From Cylindrospermopsis curvispora GIHE-G1 (lineage in GTDB: Bacteria > Cyanobacteriota > Cyanobacteriia > Cyanobacteriales > Nostocaceae), in assembly GCF_014489415.1 (NCBI RefSeq), contig NZ_CP060822.1:3705501-3769500 (forward strand): 64,000 nt of DNA. The letters run 5' to 3'. The notes beneath the pieces were generated by a model, which saw only the letters and a list, made by a program, of their open reading frames with translations, made no database searches and was not told the DNA's origin. Shown here one piece after another: positions 24,501-32,933 of the stretch (position 1 is its first letter; each line of letters starts with the position of its first letter). A program made the translations under genes and the position numbers.

Positions 24501-26568
24501 ATCACTAGAAAAAAATCATTACCCCATAAGTCTTTACGCGTTACCAGGAAAAGATTTAACCTTAAAAATTGCCTTCCAAAAAATAGGAACCACCAAGGAG
24601 CGGCAACAATTATTACAACATGTTACAGATATATTAAACACCTTGGCGACCAAATCACCGAGATTTCTTGGCGAGATATGTTTACCCACCTTCCCACTCA
24701 TACCTATTAAGCATCAACCACCAGTTGCGACTCTAGCGGATCTGTTTAACCAACAGGTGTCAGAGAATGCTAAGTCCCCTGCAATTCTTGAAGGTGAAAA
24801 ATGGTTAACTTATGGCGAATTGAATGATCAAGCCAATAAAATTGCCCAAGCACTAGTAGAGTTAGGGGTCACGCAAGAAACATTAGTGGGGGTGTGCGTG
24901 GATCGCCATGCAGGTTTAGTAACCGCACTGTTAGGAATTATAAAAGCTGGAGCTGCATACTTACCAATAGATCCAGCTTTGCCAATAAATCGCCTGGAAT
25001 GGATAATTAATGATAGCCAAGCAACAATAATACTAACTGAATCTTCTATTGTTTCTCGATTGCCTAAATCTTCTGCTAGGGTATTGTTATTAGAACCAAT
25101 ACTACAAGAAGAAATAGCCGTCTTCTTTCAACCAAGACCATTAGATTTAGCCAGCATAGCCTACATCATTTATACATCTGGGTCTACGGGTAGACCCAAG
25201 GGAGTACAAATTGAGCACCAATCCTTGGTTAATTGCCTCTTGAGCTTTCAAAATCAGCTACAACTAGGTAGTACAGACACACTAGTTGCCGTTACAACAA
25301 TCTCCTTTGACATCGCAGGATTAGAACTATTGTTGCCCTTAATTAGTGGAGCAAAATTAGTTATTGCTAACCAAGAAACAGCCCAGGATGGATTTAAACT
25401 GACTGATTTGCTAGAGCGAAGCCAAGCTACAATTATGCAGGCAACTCCCACCACTTGGAAACTGCTATTAACAGCGGGTTGGCAACCCAAGAATCAGTTT
25501 TGTGCCCTGTGTGGGGGAGAAGCTATACCACGCGAATTAGCAAATTTGCTTTTGCAATTGAATATAAACCTCTGGAATGTTTATGGTCCCACAGAAACCA
25601 CAATTTGGTCAAGCGTTAAACAACTGGAAAGGTCCAAAGATGTAATTTCTATTGGTCGAGAAATTGCCAACACATCTTTATACATTCTAGACAATGGTTT
25701 GAACCTACTACCGGAAGGAATTGTGGGAGAATTGTATATTGGTGGTCTAGGACTAGCGAGAGGTTATAGAAACAACCCCACACTCACATCAACAAAATTT
25801 ATTCCCGATCCCTTTGCCCAAGAGCCAGGATCGCGTTTATACCGTACTGGAGACCTAGCTCGACGGTTATCAAATGGGGAAATTGAGTTTTTAAGCAGAA
25901 TAGACTACCAAGTGAAAATACGTGGTTATCGCATTGAGCTGGGAGAAATTGAGACCATTTTATCCAGCCATCCCGCTATTACTCAGGCTATTGTCCAAGC
26001 AATTGGTGACACTCCCGCTGACCAACGATTAGTTGCTTATGTGGTCCCCACAACCCAACCGCCAACAATAGAAGATCTTCGCTTATACTTACAAAAGTAT
26101 TTGCCTGAATATATGATACCTTCAGCTTGGGTATTTATTGATCAAGTTCCTCTTACTGACAACAATAAGATTGATCGTCGCGCCTTACCTATGCCAAATT
26201 ACAAAAGGGAACATAGAGATTGGTTACCACCTAGAAACGCTATTGAAGAGGTACTAGTACTTATGTGGCAAGAATTATTGAAGGTAGAGAAAGTGGGTGT
26301 GCAAGACAACTTCTTCCATTTAGGGGGACATTCTTTATTAGTAGGGCAATTTCATGGATACATCAAAAAGGTGTTTGGGATTGACTTGGCATTAAGAGAA
26401 CTCTTTGATGCGGTAACTATTGAGAAAATAGCACTTCTCCTAATTGAGAAAGAAACCAAGTTGGGTAACACTGAAAAAATTGCTAAGGCCTTTTTACGAA
26501 TTAAATCTATGACACCGGAAGAGAAAGCTAACCTCCTACAAAATTCAAAGTTGAAAAAACCGAACTAA
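15589..26568 (+). CDS. Nonribosomal peptide synthetase C-A(Thr)-T-C-A(Gln)-T-E-C-A(Gly)-T
   Basis: 3659 residues, three modules. Module 1: C (about 15610-16920), A with DFWNIGMVHK (Thr), carrier (VLGGDSIRS). Module 2: C of the divergent LNFIHFHVY subclass (about 18840-20150, HHAIMDG), A with DAWQFGLIDK (Gln), carrier, E (about 22000-23360, [10 protein letters not shown]). Module 3: C (about 23400-24680, HHVLIDG), A with DILQLGVIWK (Gly, one residue from the standard DILQLGLIWK), carrier with LGGHSLL. A polar tail of about 45 residues follows the last carrier and may be a docking segment. There is no thioesterase, reductase or terminal C domain, so the Gly-bound chain must pass to another protein. 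The N-terminal C domain follows an upstream E domain, so a D-accepting condensation type is expected. Pocket codes were read by manual alignment to GrsA positions. Confidence 0.96.
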   Translation: MAGLKDKIEDIFPLTPLQKGLLFHTIYEPESGVYFEQLHCRLEGDVSTVAVRQAWQTLVDRHAILRTAIVTKGQSEPVQVVFRHLKFNIEEEDWRGLSDDVQKHRLQDFLEADKRKGFVLNRPPLMRVTLIRFREDVWYLVWSHHHIILDGWSWPILLKEFLTLHKAAKENIEVALPNRRPYGDFIAWLKRKDLQESKIFWQQYMSGFESATPLLMTSKSRVNPKFKGGEITKQLSPEITDLLGRLARNCSVTLNTVIQGAWAILLNRYSRSNDVVYGITVAGRPPEIPGVEQMIGPFINTLPFRVAISGDQTLNTWLQNLQFQAASMRQFEHTSLSDIRAWSDIPAGSEMFETLLAFENFPVDKLLKISDFGLNVAESHFLETTHYPITLVVIPSDTIAIKLSYNTNRFSDTTMKLLLDQFSNLLLNMANHPQSLLQDISLLSHQEKQQIKNKREQTNSSYTTINEMFAETASKYPERIALTYENQTLTYRELEERSNAIARHLKSLGIGSEKRVVICLDRTPELIISMLGVVKAGGIYVPVDPSYPRDRIEFTITDCGAEVIITTTNTSQELPNGITRVCLDVEDAAYLKTSAEPIDTDNVTPNSGAYIIYTSGSTGKPKGVLVTHKNLTRLFKSTEHWFKFNQQDVWTFFHSFAFDFSVWEIWGALLYGGRLVIVPYCVSRDPQTFLRLLEEQKVTVLNQTPSAFAQLLAVADSNCNLDNLRYVIFGGEALNLGSLSPWFEKYGDNQTRLVNMYGITETTVHVTYRPISKQDIDNLSGSLIGEPIPDLDIYILDADGNLLPTGVIGEMYIGGAGVAHSYLNRPELTAERFIEARFRPNCRLYRTGDLGRFLPNGDLEYLGRIDYQVKIRGFRIEIGEIENVLAEISDVHENIVLVTTDIETGENRLIAYLVCSPEKQPTIKDIRDHLQRSLPDYMIPSQVVYLDKFPLTANGKIDRKSLPIPEMKRENIGIEFAAPETEIERKLASIWQQVLGVERVGRFDNYFVLGGDSIRSIRVCSLAQAAGFNLKIEHIFTHPILADLATDLETTLQPLSGGKKQDYYQEPFGLIATEDREKLTNIADDAYPLAQLQAGMWFHTEYSQTSTTYQDLFSFRIRIPFNLQVWEQAYSQMFTRHPVLRTAFFLGEFSQPLQAIIKDVSGRVIFKNLTNLSPSAQDDYLRVFIEGEQQSRFNYKNPPLIRFFIHQLSEDVVEATLVFHHAIMDGWSLAQFLTDLTGLYLHLMGRGVPSLSPQTGLEYSQFIALEQEALQDKKQREFWQQQLEDIPLTKLPRLPRKNLPKMHPTIGKVDITLSQTTSQGLKDVAHQLGVPLRTVLLAIHLHILSVFSGDEEIVTGLVSNGRPDTTDGDQVLGLFLNTLPLRLRLPHGSWVDLIKATWLAEQALVANRRFPLPEVQRLNGGLPLYETSLNFIHFHVYQGLLNWREVELLKSTSFEETNIPFAVTWNQEVASANISLNIAYSHAEFTQDQVDNIANYYQLCSELVSENCVGNREFSLAPQEFIYEKQLSTSRPTITPVHQIVAQQAAVRPKEIAVICEGEGWTYEQLNQKANQLAHFLQSQGITQEKPVGICLERSLDMVCAMLGVMKAGGCYVPIDPHYPSARIQSMLEDGNLDLLLTRSDLKVNYHQNSQKTIFVDTQHREIEEHSQENLNVSVFPDNIAYIIFTSGSTGKAKGVAISHGALVSHQTWFVDKFSVTNADIVLQKTPFSFDASVWEFWTPLMVGGKLVMAKPGGHQDPAYLVKTIQQEKVTLFQLVPSLLEVVLGEPELEHCGSLRLVFSGGEVLKNRVWQKFQEKLPIPLINLYGPTETTIDVTFHNCQENDNIANLDQIPLGQPVTNVKLYILNSLLQPVPIGTPGNIFVSGSQVARGYWHAPGMTAERFLPDPFVPGQRMYDTGDRARYLPGGNIEFLGRIDQQIKVRGFRIETSEIVAALEAQSWVNRALVKVISGSQISSSDRLNYLVAYVQPRLNTPNNWQKILRLELVQILPEYMIPNLFISIDSWPLLPNGKIDINSLPDPQVVETTVSQEYVPPESETEKILTKLWQQVLRLPRLGTRENFFELGGDSIIGLQIIAKARDLGIYFTAQDLFKYPTVADLANHVRKEDNFSQLPTVETGEIPLTPIQEWFFKQSLPHPHYWNQAVLLDVKAQITTGDLQKAVNQIMGKHPAFKLKFRQTEKGWIQELDNDSQHLNVDVVDLTDIPEIELSTHLQTLATQFQGQLNLETGKLFRVVYFQTAATTPDKILLIIHHLIVDGVSWRVILQDLVGSMRNVTQDQSLSSFQAKPSVSFPQWSRYLRNMSHITWEVDLEFWQKQAVRDFTLPLDFPEKIADNKENSAAQVEFALTETETNKMLLEISRTRKVSIQEILLTALATTLREWTGRSEIVIALETHGRGSSLDLDISDSVGWFTSLFPFRITTVNSNVLDNLSGLKEQLNGIPNNGLSYGILSQKPEHGEILPPIPQGIIFNYLGQFDEQIPADAPFTPATQDSGISRHPENQRTFQLEITGLIVNRKLEIRFGFSTNLHREQTIRNLLHTYQQCLRNLLMGSEQKLVRWNPEDFPLANLNQEQLNIAVSGISDLQDIYPLAPVQEGIIFHANYEIEKDIYLQQVTGKITGDLNVEIFKSAWENCINHHSILRTSYIWQSLPRPLARVHSSVNLPFVYQDWCGTDDWEQKWSDLLMEDRQQGLSTERAPLMRLILVKTDKAKWRFCWTHHHVLIDGWSLPLVFQHVISFYQAEQKHQFLKWPPVPNYRDFIVWLNQKPIEQAEVFWRDQLAGLDSVTKIGLTSNPLDNGEDYQVVQTTLQPEVYAQLKNYANKHLVTVSTLINAAWAILISKYSGSNEVIFGVTVSGRPTELSGFEQMVGLFINTLPLRLKCEPDKLVGTWLKELSDRILSISEHSYSSLVDIQGWSNINRGESLFESIVVYENYPVGEKIRNHNDDLIISDVESLEKNHYPISLYALPGKDLTLKIAFQKIGTTKERQQLLQHVTDILNTLATKSPRFLGEICLPTFPLIPIKHQPPVATLADLFNQQVSENAKSPAILEGEKWLTYGELNDQANKIAQALVELGVTQETLVGVCVDRHAGLVTALLGIIKAGAAYLPIDPALPINRLEWIINDSQATIILTESSIVSRLPKSSARVLLLEPILQEEIAVFFQPRPLDLASIAYIIYTSGSTGRPKGVQIEHQSLVNCLLSFQNQLQLGSTDTLVAVTTISFDIAGLELLLPLISGAKLVIANQETAQDGFKLTDLLERSQATIMQATPTTWKLLLTAGWQPKNQFCALCGGEAIPRELANLLLQLNINLWNVYGPTETTIWSSVKQLERSKDVISIGREIANTSLYILDNGLNLLPEGIVGELYIGGLGLARGYRNNPTLTSTKFIPDPFAQEPGSRLYRTGDLARRLSNGEIEFLSRIDYQVKIRGYRIELGEIETILSSHPAITQAIVQAIGDTPADQRLVAYVVPTTQPPTIEDLRLYLQKYLPEYMIPSAWVFIDQVPLTDNNKIDRRALPMPNYKREHRDWLPPRNAIEEVLVLMWQELLKVEKVGVQDNFFHLGGHSLLVGQFHGYIKKVFGIDLALRELFDAVTIEKIALLLIEKETKLGNTEKIAKAFLRIKSMTPEEKANLLQNSKLKKPN

Positions 26569-26599
26569 AAAACCTAAAAATCTTAAAGGTCTCAAAAAC

Positions 26600-26764
26600 A
26601 TGGAAAAAATACTTATCACTGCTCCATCAGGACCCATCGGATCGAATATCGATCAGTCCAAACACCCTCTATTTAGTGCTTCTAAACTAGCAGCTGATAT
26701 TATGGTCCAGGAATATGGTCGATATTTTGGTTTAAAAACCTGTTGTTTGCAGGGTGTCCGCTGA
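26600..26764 (+). pseudogene. Relic of an NAD-dependent sugar-nucleotide epimerase (internally deleted)
   Basis: A 54-codon frame starts with a nucleotide-binding-like N-terminus ([15 protein letters not shown]) and jumps directly to the active-site helix of the extended SDR/epimerase family ([19 protein letters not shown], then [12 protein letters not shown]). About a hundred residues expected between these blocks are missing. The frame stops just after the point where intact relatives read RGGCLTGP. The P-loop Gly residues are also altered (TAPSGPIG instead of TGxxGxIG). This is best explained as the remnant of a CDP-paratose-2-epimerase-like gene after an internal deletion. It lies 31 bp after the last NRPS gene and may once have belonged to the peptide cluster as a glycosylation gene (inference). 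Confidence 0.8.
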
Positions 26765-26818
26765 ACCAAATTCAATCATTATGGTAAGAATTTTAGTACC
26801 TCTAACCTAGTCTAAATT

Positions 26819-28831
26819 ATGCGTTATTTTGATGAGTACTGTGAAGTACACTTAGATCCAGATATTGCACCCTATAATTGGGTATTTAGAACAAAAGAAA
26901 AAATCCGCATTAGATTTGGTGTTCACCTATCTAAACATCCAGACCTGGGACAGGTGGTCTGCGAGTTAAATGATGGTCAGGGATATTCTGATTTAGACCG
27001 GATAATAGCAAAAACAGAAGGTTTCACTGAAAATGGCTTCCAGATGTTTTCAGTGACCCTTCCACCCCTTGGTAATGGTGGGGGATGTAAGTATAGACTG
27101 GGTTATATAGATATTAATGGTAAGGAACATACTAGTAAAAGATCGCAAATTTTGTTAGTTTGCGATGAAGCACCCCGTTCCCTAACAGAAATTTCATCTG
27201 TATTTTTGGGACTGGTGAATAATCACCATGTTTACGGACCAGAACCATCCATATCCATGACACCTAGTCCCAAGGACTGGAGTTCTCGCTTGTTCTATTC
27301 TATACTAATTGACAGATTTGCCCGTAGCAAACATATAGTTCGTAGTCCTTTAAGTTTAGTAAAATACGATCTTTCCTGTCCCCATTCTAGTCATGGTGGT
27401 ACAATAAAAGGTATAACTGAGCATCTAGAATACTTAAAATCCCTAGGCGTAGGAGTAATTATTATTAGTCCCATATATGTCAATGCTCCTGATGGTTACC
27501 ATGGTTATCATCCCATTCATCTATTAATGGTTGATCCCCGTTTAGGTACACTTCAATGTTTACGTCAAATGGTTAAAAAAGCCCATGAATTAAATATTGC
27601 CGTTATTTTAGATGTAGTTAATAATCACATCGCTGACAGCATCAATTGGCCAGAATACGGTGGTCCACCAGGAGGAGAATTTAAATATGTGCAGGGTGAT
27701 GAGTTGGCAGTTATGCCTTTTCCCGTGGAAACAAGGAATACCTCACTCTTTCATGGACCAGAATACACCGATATGGTTAACCAAAGACTATTCGGTTTTT
27801 TAGAAGACTGGCGTACGGAGACAAATTATGTTCGCGAATTACTACTACAACATTTAAAATACTGGATTGCTGAGACGGATATTGATGGCTTCCGCTATGA
27901 TGCTGCGCGTCACATTGGTTTAGATTTTTGGCAACCTTGCGTAGAAGAAATATCAAGATATGCCCACATCCTAGGAAAAAAGGAATTTGTGCAAATAGCT
28001 GAGCATGCAGGTAGTACCCACGAACAAGTACTAGAGTACAACCCAGCCAAGTTCTCTGGTTTGATTGACTATCCCACTTACTATGATGTTAAGCAGTCTT
28101 TTGGAGATGGTAATTGGCTTTCTGGTCTCACAGACTATTTTTGTGGTTTTCTGCAGCCATCACATTCCTACTATGCAGGTTGGCAAAATAATATTATGTT
28201 CTTAGAAAATCAGGACACAAATAGAGTTTTCCATGAGTTTTTAAATCGCACTCATAGCCGGGATCAAGCACGTATTCGCCTACATTTTGCTCTAGCTTGT
28301 TTAATATTAGGTCCACAAATACCCTTTATTTACCAAGGAACAGAGCAAGAGTTTGACGGTGCATTAGGTTTGTTTCATGATGAAGAAAAATCAAGTTATA
28401 TTGGTCATGATTGCTATGTGCGGGAAGATATGTTTGATAATCCCAGTTGCACTTGGAAATTTGGGGTAATCAACCGCAAGACCTTTCAACCTTACAATAG
28501 AAACCACCCCACCTTTTTACTAATTCAAAAACTTGCCCACATTCGCTGGCAATACAAATTGATTATAAATGGCACACGCACCTTATTATATGAAAATCAC
28601 AGTGTATTATGCTTACTTATTCACCATCCCCTTGAGAAATACAGTCTTCTAGCTGCTATGAATATGGGATCTAGAGATATATATAATCATTCTTTTAAAG
28701 CTCCTGATGATCATGGTGATTTTCCCGAACCTAATATACTATTTGGAACATCTGGTGGGTCAATCCAAATAGTACCAGGAGAAATTAGTCTGCAACTTCC
28801 AGCATTTGCATTCGTTTTAGCTCAAGTTTAG
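26819..28831 (+). CDS. GH13 alpha-amylase family protein
   Basis: 670 residues. A beta-rich N-terminal region of about 130 residues precedes a GH13 catalytic barrel: HGGTIKGITEHLEYLKSLGV, region I DVVNNH, region II GFRYDAARH with the nucleophile Asp, region III with the acid/base Glu in IAEHAG, and region IV as LENQDTNR. A C-terminal beta domain follows from about residue 580. No signal peptide is visible, so a cytosolic alpha-glucan or maltodextrin-acting enzyme is likely. Region IV normally reads NHD; here the His is Gln, which could alter substrate binding or activity. Its stop overlaps the 3' end of coaE on the other strand. The exact specificity within GH13 cannot be set by eye. Confidence 0.92.
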   Translation: MRYFDEYCEVHLDPDIAPYNWVFRTKEKIRIRFGVHLSKHPDLGQVVCELNDGQGYSDLDRIIAKTEGFTENGFQMFSVTLPPLGNGGGCKYRLGYIDINGKEHTSKRSQILLVCDEAPRSLTEISSVFLGLVNNHHVYGPEPSISMTPSPKDWSSRLFYSILIDRFARSKHIVRSPLSLVKYDLSCPHSSHGGTIKGITEHLEYLKSLGVGVIIISPIYVNAPDGYHGYHPIHLLMVDPRLGTLQCLRQMVKKAHELNIAVILDVVNNHIADSINWPEYGGPPGGEFKYVQGDELAVMPFPVETRNTSLFHGPEYTDMVNQRLFGFLEDWRTETNYVRELLLQHLKYWIAETDIDGFRYDAARHIGLDFWQPCVEEISRYAHILGKKEFVQIAEHAGSTHEQVLEYNPAKFSGLIDYPTYYDVKQSFGDGNWLSGLTDYFCGFLQPSHSYYAGWQNNIMFLENQDTNRVFHEFLNRTHSRDQARIRLHFALACLILGPQIPFIYQGTEQEFDGALGLFHDEEKSSYIGHDCYVREDMFDNPSCTWKFGVINRKTFQPYNRNHPTFLLIQKLAHIRWQYKLIINGTRTLLYENHSVLCLLIHHPLEKYSLLAAMNMGSRDIYNHSFKAPDDHGDFPEPNILFGTSGGSIQIVPGEISLQLPAFAFVLAQV

Positions 28832-29418
28832 TGGAACCTAGCTATGCTCAGATCCACTTGGCGCAACAGAGATTCTAGATCAGAAGAATTATCTAAAACA
28901 ACATCCGCACGAGCAACTTTCTCCTCTAATGGTAATTGACTGTTAATTCTTGCCATTGCTTGTACTTCCGTTAAATCATTGCGACTCATTAGTCGTTGTT
29001 TTTGTATTTCACCTTGACAATAAACAACCCAAATTTCATTAACTAGATTCTCTAAACCCGCTTCAAATAAAAGGGGAATCACCAAAACTAAGGTGTCATG
29101 CGGTGACTCCTCAATAGTTTTTAAAAAACAATTCCTGACATAAGGATGAATCAAATTTTCCACCCAGGAGCGTTCAGGGGATTGATTAAAAATAATTTCT
29201 GCCAATTTTTTCCGATTTAAATTACCATCTGTAAGCAAAATTTCTTTGCCATAACGTTGAGTAATCTGACTAAGAATGACCGAACTCTCGGACACTGCAT
29301 CTCTGGCGTAAATATCTGCATCTAAAATGGGTAACCCGTATACACTTGCTAAATAATTAGCCACGGTACTTTTGCCCGTAGCAATGCCTCCTGTTAAACC
29401 AATTAACCTTTTTGTCAT
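28828..29418 (-). CDS. coaE: Dephospho-CoA kinase
   Basis: 196 residues, typical length. The N-terminus carries the P-loop GLTGGIATGKS, followed by the DADIYARD segment and, further on, LIHPYV, and the LFEAGLE and RxxxR-type regions of the CoaE lid. It phosphorylates the ribose 3'-hydroxyl of dephospho-CoA in the last step of CoA synthesis, in the cytosol. The gene lies 73 bp downstream of hoxH on the same strand, but a hairpin terminator at the hoxH stop suggests its own transcription. Its 3' end overlaps the amylase gene by four bases in a convergent arrangement. Confidence 0.96.
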   Translation of the reverse strand: MTKRLIGLTGGIATGKSTVANYLASVYGLPILDADIYARDAVSESSVILSQITQRYGKEILLTDGNLNRKKLAEIIFNQSPERSWVENLIHPYVRNCFLKTIEESPHDTLVLVIPLLFEAGLENLVNEIWVVYCQGEIQKQRLMSRNDLTEVQAMARINSQLPLEEKVARADVVLDNSSDLESLLRQVDLSIARFH

Positions 29419-29469
29419 GGAACTTGATCATAGCCAAAAGTATGTGTAATGCTCCCATACTACCACAAA

Positions 29470-29493
29470 AGATTTGGTGCTACAACCAAATCT
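29470..29493 (-). terminator. Intrinsic terminator of the hox operon
   Basis: A perfect 9-bp inverted repeat (AGATTTGGT and ACCAAATCT) with a 6-base loop begins within the hoxH stop codon. Read on the minus strand, it is followed by a short TTTT. It lies at the end of the hydrogenase operon and before coaE. Confidence 0.75.
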
Positions 29494-30940
29494 AATTACG
29501 ACAAACTTGATTGACCACATTACCATTTCTATCTACTAAGTCTATGACTAAAGGCATTTTTCCAAAAGCGTGAGTAGAACAACTTAAACAGGGGTCAAAT
29601 GCCCTGATACCAGCTTCGACCCGGTTTAACATTCCCTCTTGAACTTGACTACCCTGGATAAAATGACGAGCAATTTGAGCAACTGTACGGTTCATTGCCA
29701 GATTATTTTGACCAGTAGCAATAATCAAATTCACCTTCTGCATTAAACCATTTTCATCAATACGATAATGATGGAATAAGGTTCCCCTTGGTGCTTCACT
29801 TACCCCCACTGCTTCCAATCGGTTAATTCCAGCAGCAGCTCGCAGACGGGTTGACAAAATATCAGGGTCATCCAATAAAATTTCTATGTGTTCAATAGAA
29901 GCCAAAATTTCAATTAACCGCGCATAATGATAAAAGAAAGAAGATTTCACAGTTCCACTACCATAACTGCGAAATTCCCGTAGTTCCTGATCTGCTAATG
30001 GAGTGCCAATTTGACTACAAATATTCAATCTAGCTAGAGGTCCAACCCGATACATTCCACTATCTAAACGGCAATGATCTTTGCCATCGGGATAACCTAA
30101 AGGACGATAATAGGGAGATTTCAAATAGGAGTCTTCTTGCACTGCTTCACCGATAAATTCATGATAATTATCCGCGTCTAATTTATCAGCAACAATATTT
30201 CCCCCACTGTCTACAAAACGTAAATGACCATCGTAGGTCTCCCACAAACCTTGAGCAGTTACTAATCCCATAAATAAACTGGGAAAATTGCCAAAGGTTT
30301 GGGCTTCTTTTTGATAGTTGTCTAGCAAGTTTTTAAATAAACCTATAGCATTAAGAACCGTAGCTTTAGCTTCGGGAATGCGGTTTTGTATGTGGGTACG
30401 ATTTTCCGATGTGAGAGGGTCACTAACACCACCAGGGACGGCCCAAGCGGGATGGATTTTTTTGCCCCCTAATAATTCAATAATTTCTTGTCCAAATTGT
30501 CGTAATCGAATTCCACCCCTAGCTAATTCCGGATCGATGCCAATTAAACCAAAAATATTTCGTTTGGTTGGTTCACTATCCATACCTAATAATAAATCTG
30601 GGGCACTGAGGTGAAAGAAACTCAATGCATGGGATTGAATTATTTGTCCTAGATTCATTAGACGACGTAATTTTGTTGCCACTTCCGGAATAGTGACAGA
30701 CAAGATTTTATCGCCCGTTTTTGCCGATGCTAATAAATGACTTACCGGACAAATTCCACAAATTCTAGCTGTAATTCCAGGCATTTCTGGAAAAGGACGA
30801 CCAACACAAAACTTTTCAAACCCACGAAATTCTGTTACGTGAAACCGTGCATCATATACATGACCTTCATCGTCTAGGTAAATGCTAATTTTGGCGTGTC
30901 CTTCAATGCGGGTAACAGGATCAATAACTATTTTTTTCAT
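29492..30940 (-). CDS. hoxH: Bidirectional [NiFe] hydrogenase large subunit HoxH
   Basis: 482 residues. It carries both pairs of nickel-ligand cysteines: [10 protein letters not shown] near residue 60 and [12 protein letters not shown] near the C-terminus. The residues after the last His (from AFGKMPLV to the end) are the C-terminal extension cleaved by the maturation protease HoxW once nickel is inserted. It forms the H2-activating NiFe(CN)2CO site together with HoxY and exchanges electrons with NAD(P)H or ferredoxin through HoxEFU. It is the last gene of the leftward hox operon, 21 bp after the CBS-CP12 gene. No hyp or hoxW maturation genes are in the window. Confidence 0.98.
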   Translation of the reverse strand: MKKIVIDPVTRIEGHAKISIYLDDEGHVYDARFHVTEFRGFEKFCVGRPFPEMPGITARICGICPVSHLLASAKTGDKILSVTIPEVATKLRRLMNLGQIIQSHALSFFHLSAPDLLLGMDSEPTKRNIFGLIGIDPELARGGIRLRQFGQEIIELLGGKKIHPAWAVPGGVSDPLTSENRTHIQNRIPEAKATVLNAIGLFKNLLDNYQKEAQTFGNFPSLFMGLVTAQGLWETYDGHLRFVDSGGNIVADKLDADNYHEFIGEAVQEDSYLKSPYYRPLGYPDGKDHCRLDSGMYRVGPLARLNICSQIGTPLADQELREFRSYGSGTVKSSFFYHYARLIEILASIEHIEILLDDPDILSTRLRAAAGINRLEAVGVSEAPRGTLFHHYRIDENGLMQKVNLIIATGQNNLAMNRTVAQIARHFIQGSQVQEGMLNRVEAGIRAFDPCLSCSTHAFGKMPLVIDLVDRNGNVVNQVCRN

Positions 30941-30961
30941 GATTTTTTTGACAACCTGGTT

Positions 30962-31567
30962 TTATAAATCGTACATTCTACTTTCTGGAAACTCATCACA
31001 AAATTCTTCAAATGCTGTTTTTGCAGGTTTCTCAACTCTTTGATGGGCAATTTCAGCTTGCATTTCTTCTATTACATCCCAAGCAGCTGCACATTCGGGT
31101 GAGTTAATACCTTTAGTACTACAAACAATTCGCGCTTTTCTGATTTCATCTTGTAATTGCTGTTCCAAAAGAATTGTATGGGGTTTTTCTAGGGTGACAC
31201 TTCCTACCAAAATATCTGTCAATGAGATTATTCCCATTAATTGACCACTAATCACTGGAGCATGGTGGACATTATATTGAGCAAATAATTTGGCTACATA
31301 TTCTAAACCCAGTTCCGGATTAACCACTATACAAGGTTTCGTCATTATTTCATAAACACGGACTTTATTTGTTTCTTTGCCATAAGCTATAACTTTATAA
31401 ATGATGTCGCTTTCCGTGACTATTCCGTAAGCATCTTGTCCATGACGACGATCCACTATTAATGCTCGCCAATCTCTAGCTTTCATTAAATCAACAGCTT
31501 CTTTTACGGTAGCAGAACTGCGAATTGTCGCCACATCTTTGGTCATGACATCTGCTGCTTTTAACAT
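30962..31567 (-). CDS. CBS-CP12 fusion protein in the hox operon
   Basis: 201 residues. Residues 1-130 form a pair of CBS domains (ADVMTKDVATI... and YEIMTKPCIVV...). From about 140 the sequence turns into a CP12 module: VCSTKGINSPEC, then AAAWDVIEEMQAE, HQR, and FCDEFPESRMYDL. CP12 is a redox-switched scaffold that binds GAPDH and phosphoribulokinase; CBS pairs sense adenine nucleotides. CBS-CP12 fusions are a known cyanobacterial group. Here the N-terminal Cys pair of CP12 is intact, but of the C-terminal pair only the first Cys remains (ESR replaces the usual ECR), so the GAPDH-binding disulfide loop cannot form in the normal way. A strong AGGAGG precedes the start. Its place between hoxY and hoxH suggests it links hydrogenase expression or activity to redox or energy state (inference). 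Confidence 0.92.
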   Translation of the reverse strand: MLKAADVMTKDVATIRSSATVKEAVDLMKARDWRALIVDRRHGQDAYGIVTESDIIYKVIAYGKETNKVRVYEIMTKPCIVVNPELGLEYVAKLFAQYNVHHAPVISGQLMGIISLTDILVGSVTLEKPHTILLEQQLQDEIRKARIVCSTKGINSPECAAAWDVIEEMQAEIAHQRVEKPAKTAFEEFCDEFPESRMYDL

Positions 31568-31611
31568 TCTCTACCTCCTGAGTTAAGTTGATTCATCTCG
31601 ATTTATTTAGG

Positions 31612-32157
31612 TTATCCAAATTTAATCATTTCTCTCCCTACCATGGGGGGTGTTTCTCCTCTTAATAATGGTTCTAGTGCTGCTTTGATTCTTGTAGCTG
31701 AAGGTGGACAACCTGGTAAATAAATATCAACATCAACTATGTTATGAACTGGAACAACTCGATCAATTAAAGGTGGTACAATTCCTGGTGAGTGGGGAAT
31801 CTTTTGATTTACATCTGCTCCTTCTATATAGGCTAATTGTAAACTTACATTGGCAGTCCCTGTTAGATTGCGCATGGAGGTCACATTACCTGTAACTGCG
31901 CAGTCTCCAAAGGAAATAATGGTTTTTGTCCTCTGTCTAATTTTGTGGATTATCTCCAAATGTTCTTCATTGGCGATCGCTCCTTCTACTAATACCACAT
32001 CCACCCCTTCTGGATATTCTTTAATATCAGCAATAGGGCTATAAACTACATCTACCTGAGTGGCTAAATCTATTAACCATTCATCTAGGTCTAAAAATGA
32101 CATGTGACATCCAGAACATCCACCTAACCATACGGTTGCTAATTTGATCTTATCCAT
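31612..32157 (-). CDS. hoxY: Bidirectional hydrogenase small subunit HoxY
   Basis: 181 residues, the short form without a twin-arginine leader, as expected of a soluble cytoplasmic HoxY. Cluster-ligand motifs are WLGGCSGCHMSFLD near the N-terminus, FGDCAV in the middle and LPGCPPSATRI near the C-terminus, which together bind one proximal [4Fe-4S] cluster. It forms the hydrogenase core dimer with HoxH and passes electrons to HoxU. It lies 34 bp after hoxU and is separated from hoxH by the CBS-CP12 gene. Confidence 0.97.
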   Translation of the reverse strand: MDKIKLATVWLGGCSGCHMSFLDLDEWLIDLATQVDVVYSPIADIKEYPEGVDVVLVEGAIANEEHLEIIHKIRQRTKTIISFGDCAVTGNVTSMRNLTGTANVSLQLAYIEGADVNQKIPHSPGIVPPLIDRVVPVHNIVDVDIYLPGCPPSATRIKAALEPLLRGETPPMVGREMIKFG

Positions 32158-32191
32158 AATTTTTAACTGATAATATGTAAGATGCTAACCA

Positions 32192-32908
32192 CTAAAAGTT
32201 CCATTGTTGTTTCTCTCGCGCTGTGACCAAGAATTCTATTTTACCGCGATCATGTTTCATTTCTTCCACACTTACACCCTTAGTAAACAAAGCTCCAGTG
32301 GGACAAGCATTGACACATTTACCACAGGAAGTACAGGTGAGAGAAGTTCCCCAGGGTTGATTTAAATCCGTAATCAGATGGGAATTTGTTCCCCTACCCG
32401 CCATATCCCAAGTGTGGGCACCTTCAATTTCATCACATACCCGCACACAGCGAGTACATAAAACGCAGCGATTGTGGTCTATGCCAAATCTCTCATGGGA
32501 AGTATCAACACTCCGCTGAGGAAACTGATAAGCTAATCGCACGTGATCCATGCCCATTTCTATGGCTAAATCCTGTAATTCACAATTACCATTAGCTACA
32601 CATACAGAACAGGTGTGATTTCCTTCTGCAAATAGCATTTCAGTAATTGTTCTTCTATACCTTTGCAGGCGATCGCTTTTAGTTGTGACTTCCATCCCCT
32701 CAGAAACCTTGGTCACACAAGCAGGTAGAAGTTTATTCATCCCAGCAATTTCTACTAAACATAGACGACAAGCACCCACATCTCCCACACCATCTAAATG
32801 ACAAAGTGTGGGAATATGTATACCTGACTCCTGTGCTGCTTCTAATAAGGTATTATGCTCGTGAGCGCTGACCATTTGCCCATCAATTGTCAAAGTCTTT
32901 ACTGTCAT
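32192..32908 (-). CDS. hoxU: Bidirectional hydrogenase diaphorase subunit HoxU
   Basis: 238 residues. N-terminal [2Fe-2S] ferredoxin domain with [15 protein letters not shown] and a later Cys in ACVTK; a His-Cys region [14 protein letters not shown]; and two [4Fe-4S] motifs, [11 protein letters not shown] and [14 protein letters not shown]. This matches the NuoG N-terminal-like electron-transfer subunit linking HoxF to HoxY. It is 25 bp downstream of hoxF in the same operon. Confidence 0.97.
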   Translation of the reverse strand: MTVKTLTIDGQMVSAHEHNTLLEAAQESGIHIPTLCHLDGVGDVGACRLCLVEIAGMNKLLPACVTKVSEGMEVTTKSDRLQRYRRTITEMLFAEGNHTCSVCVANGNCELQDLAIEMGMDHVRLAYQFPQRSVDTSHERFGIDHNRCVLCTRCVRVCDEIEGAHTWDMAGRGTNSHLITDLNQPWGTSLTCTSCGKCVNACPTGALFTKGVSVEEMKHDRGKIEFLVTAREKQQWNF

Positions 32909-32933
32909 AATTGTCTGATAATTGATTTGTTTT

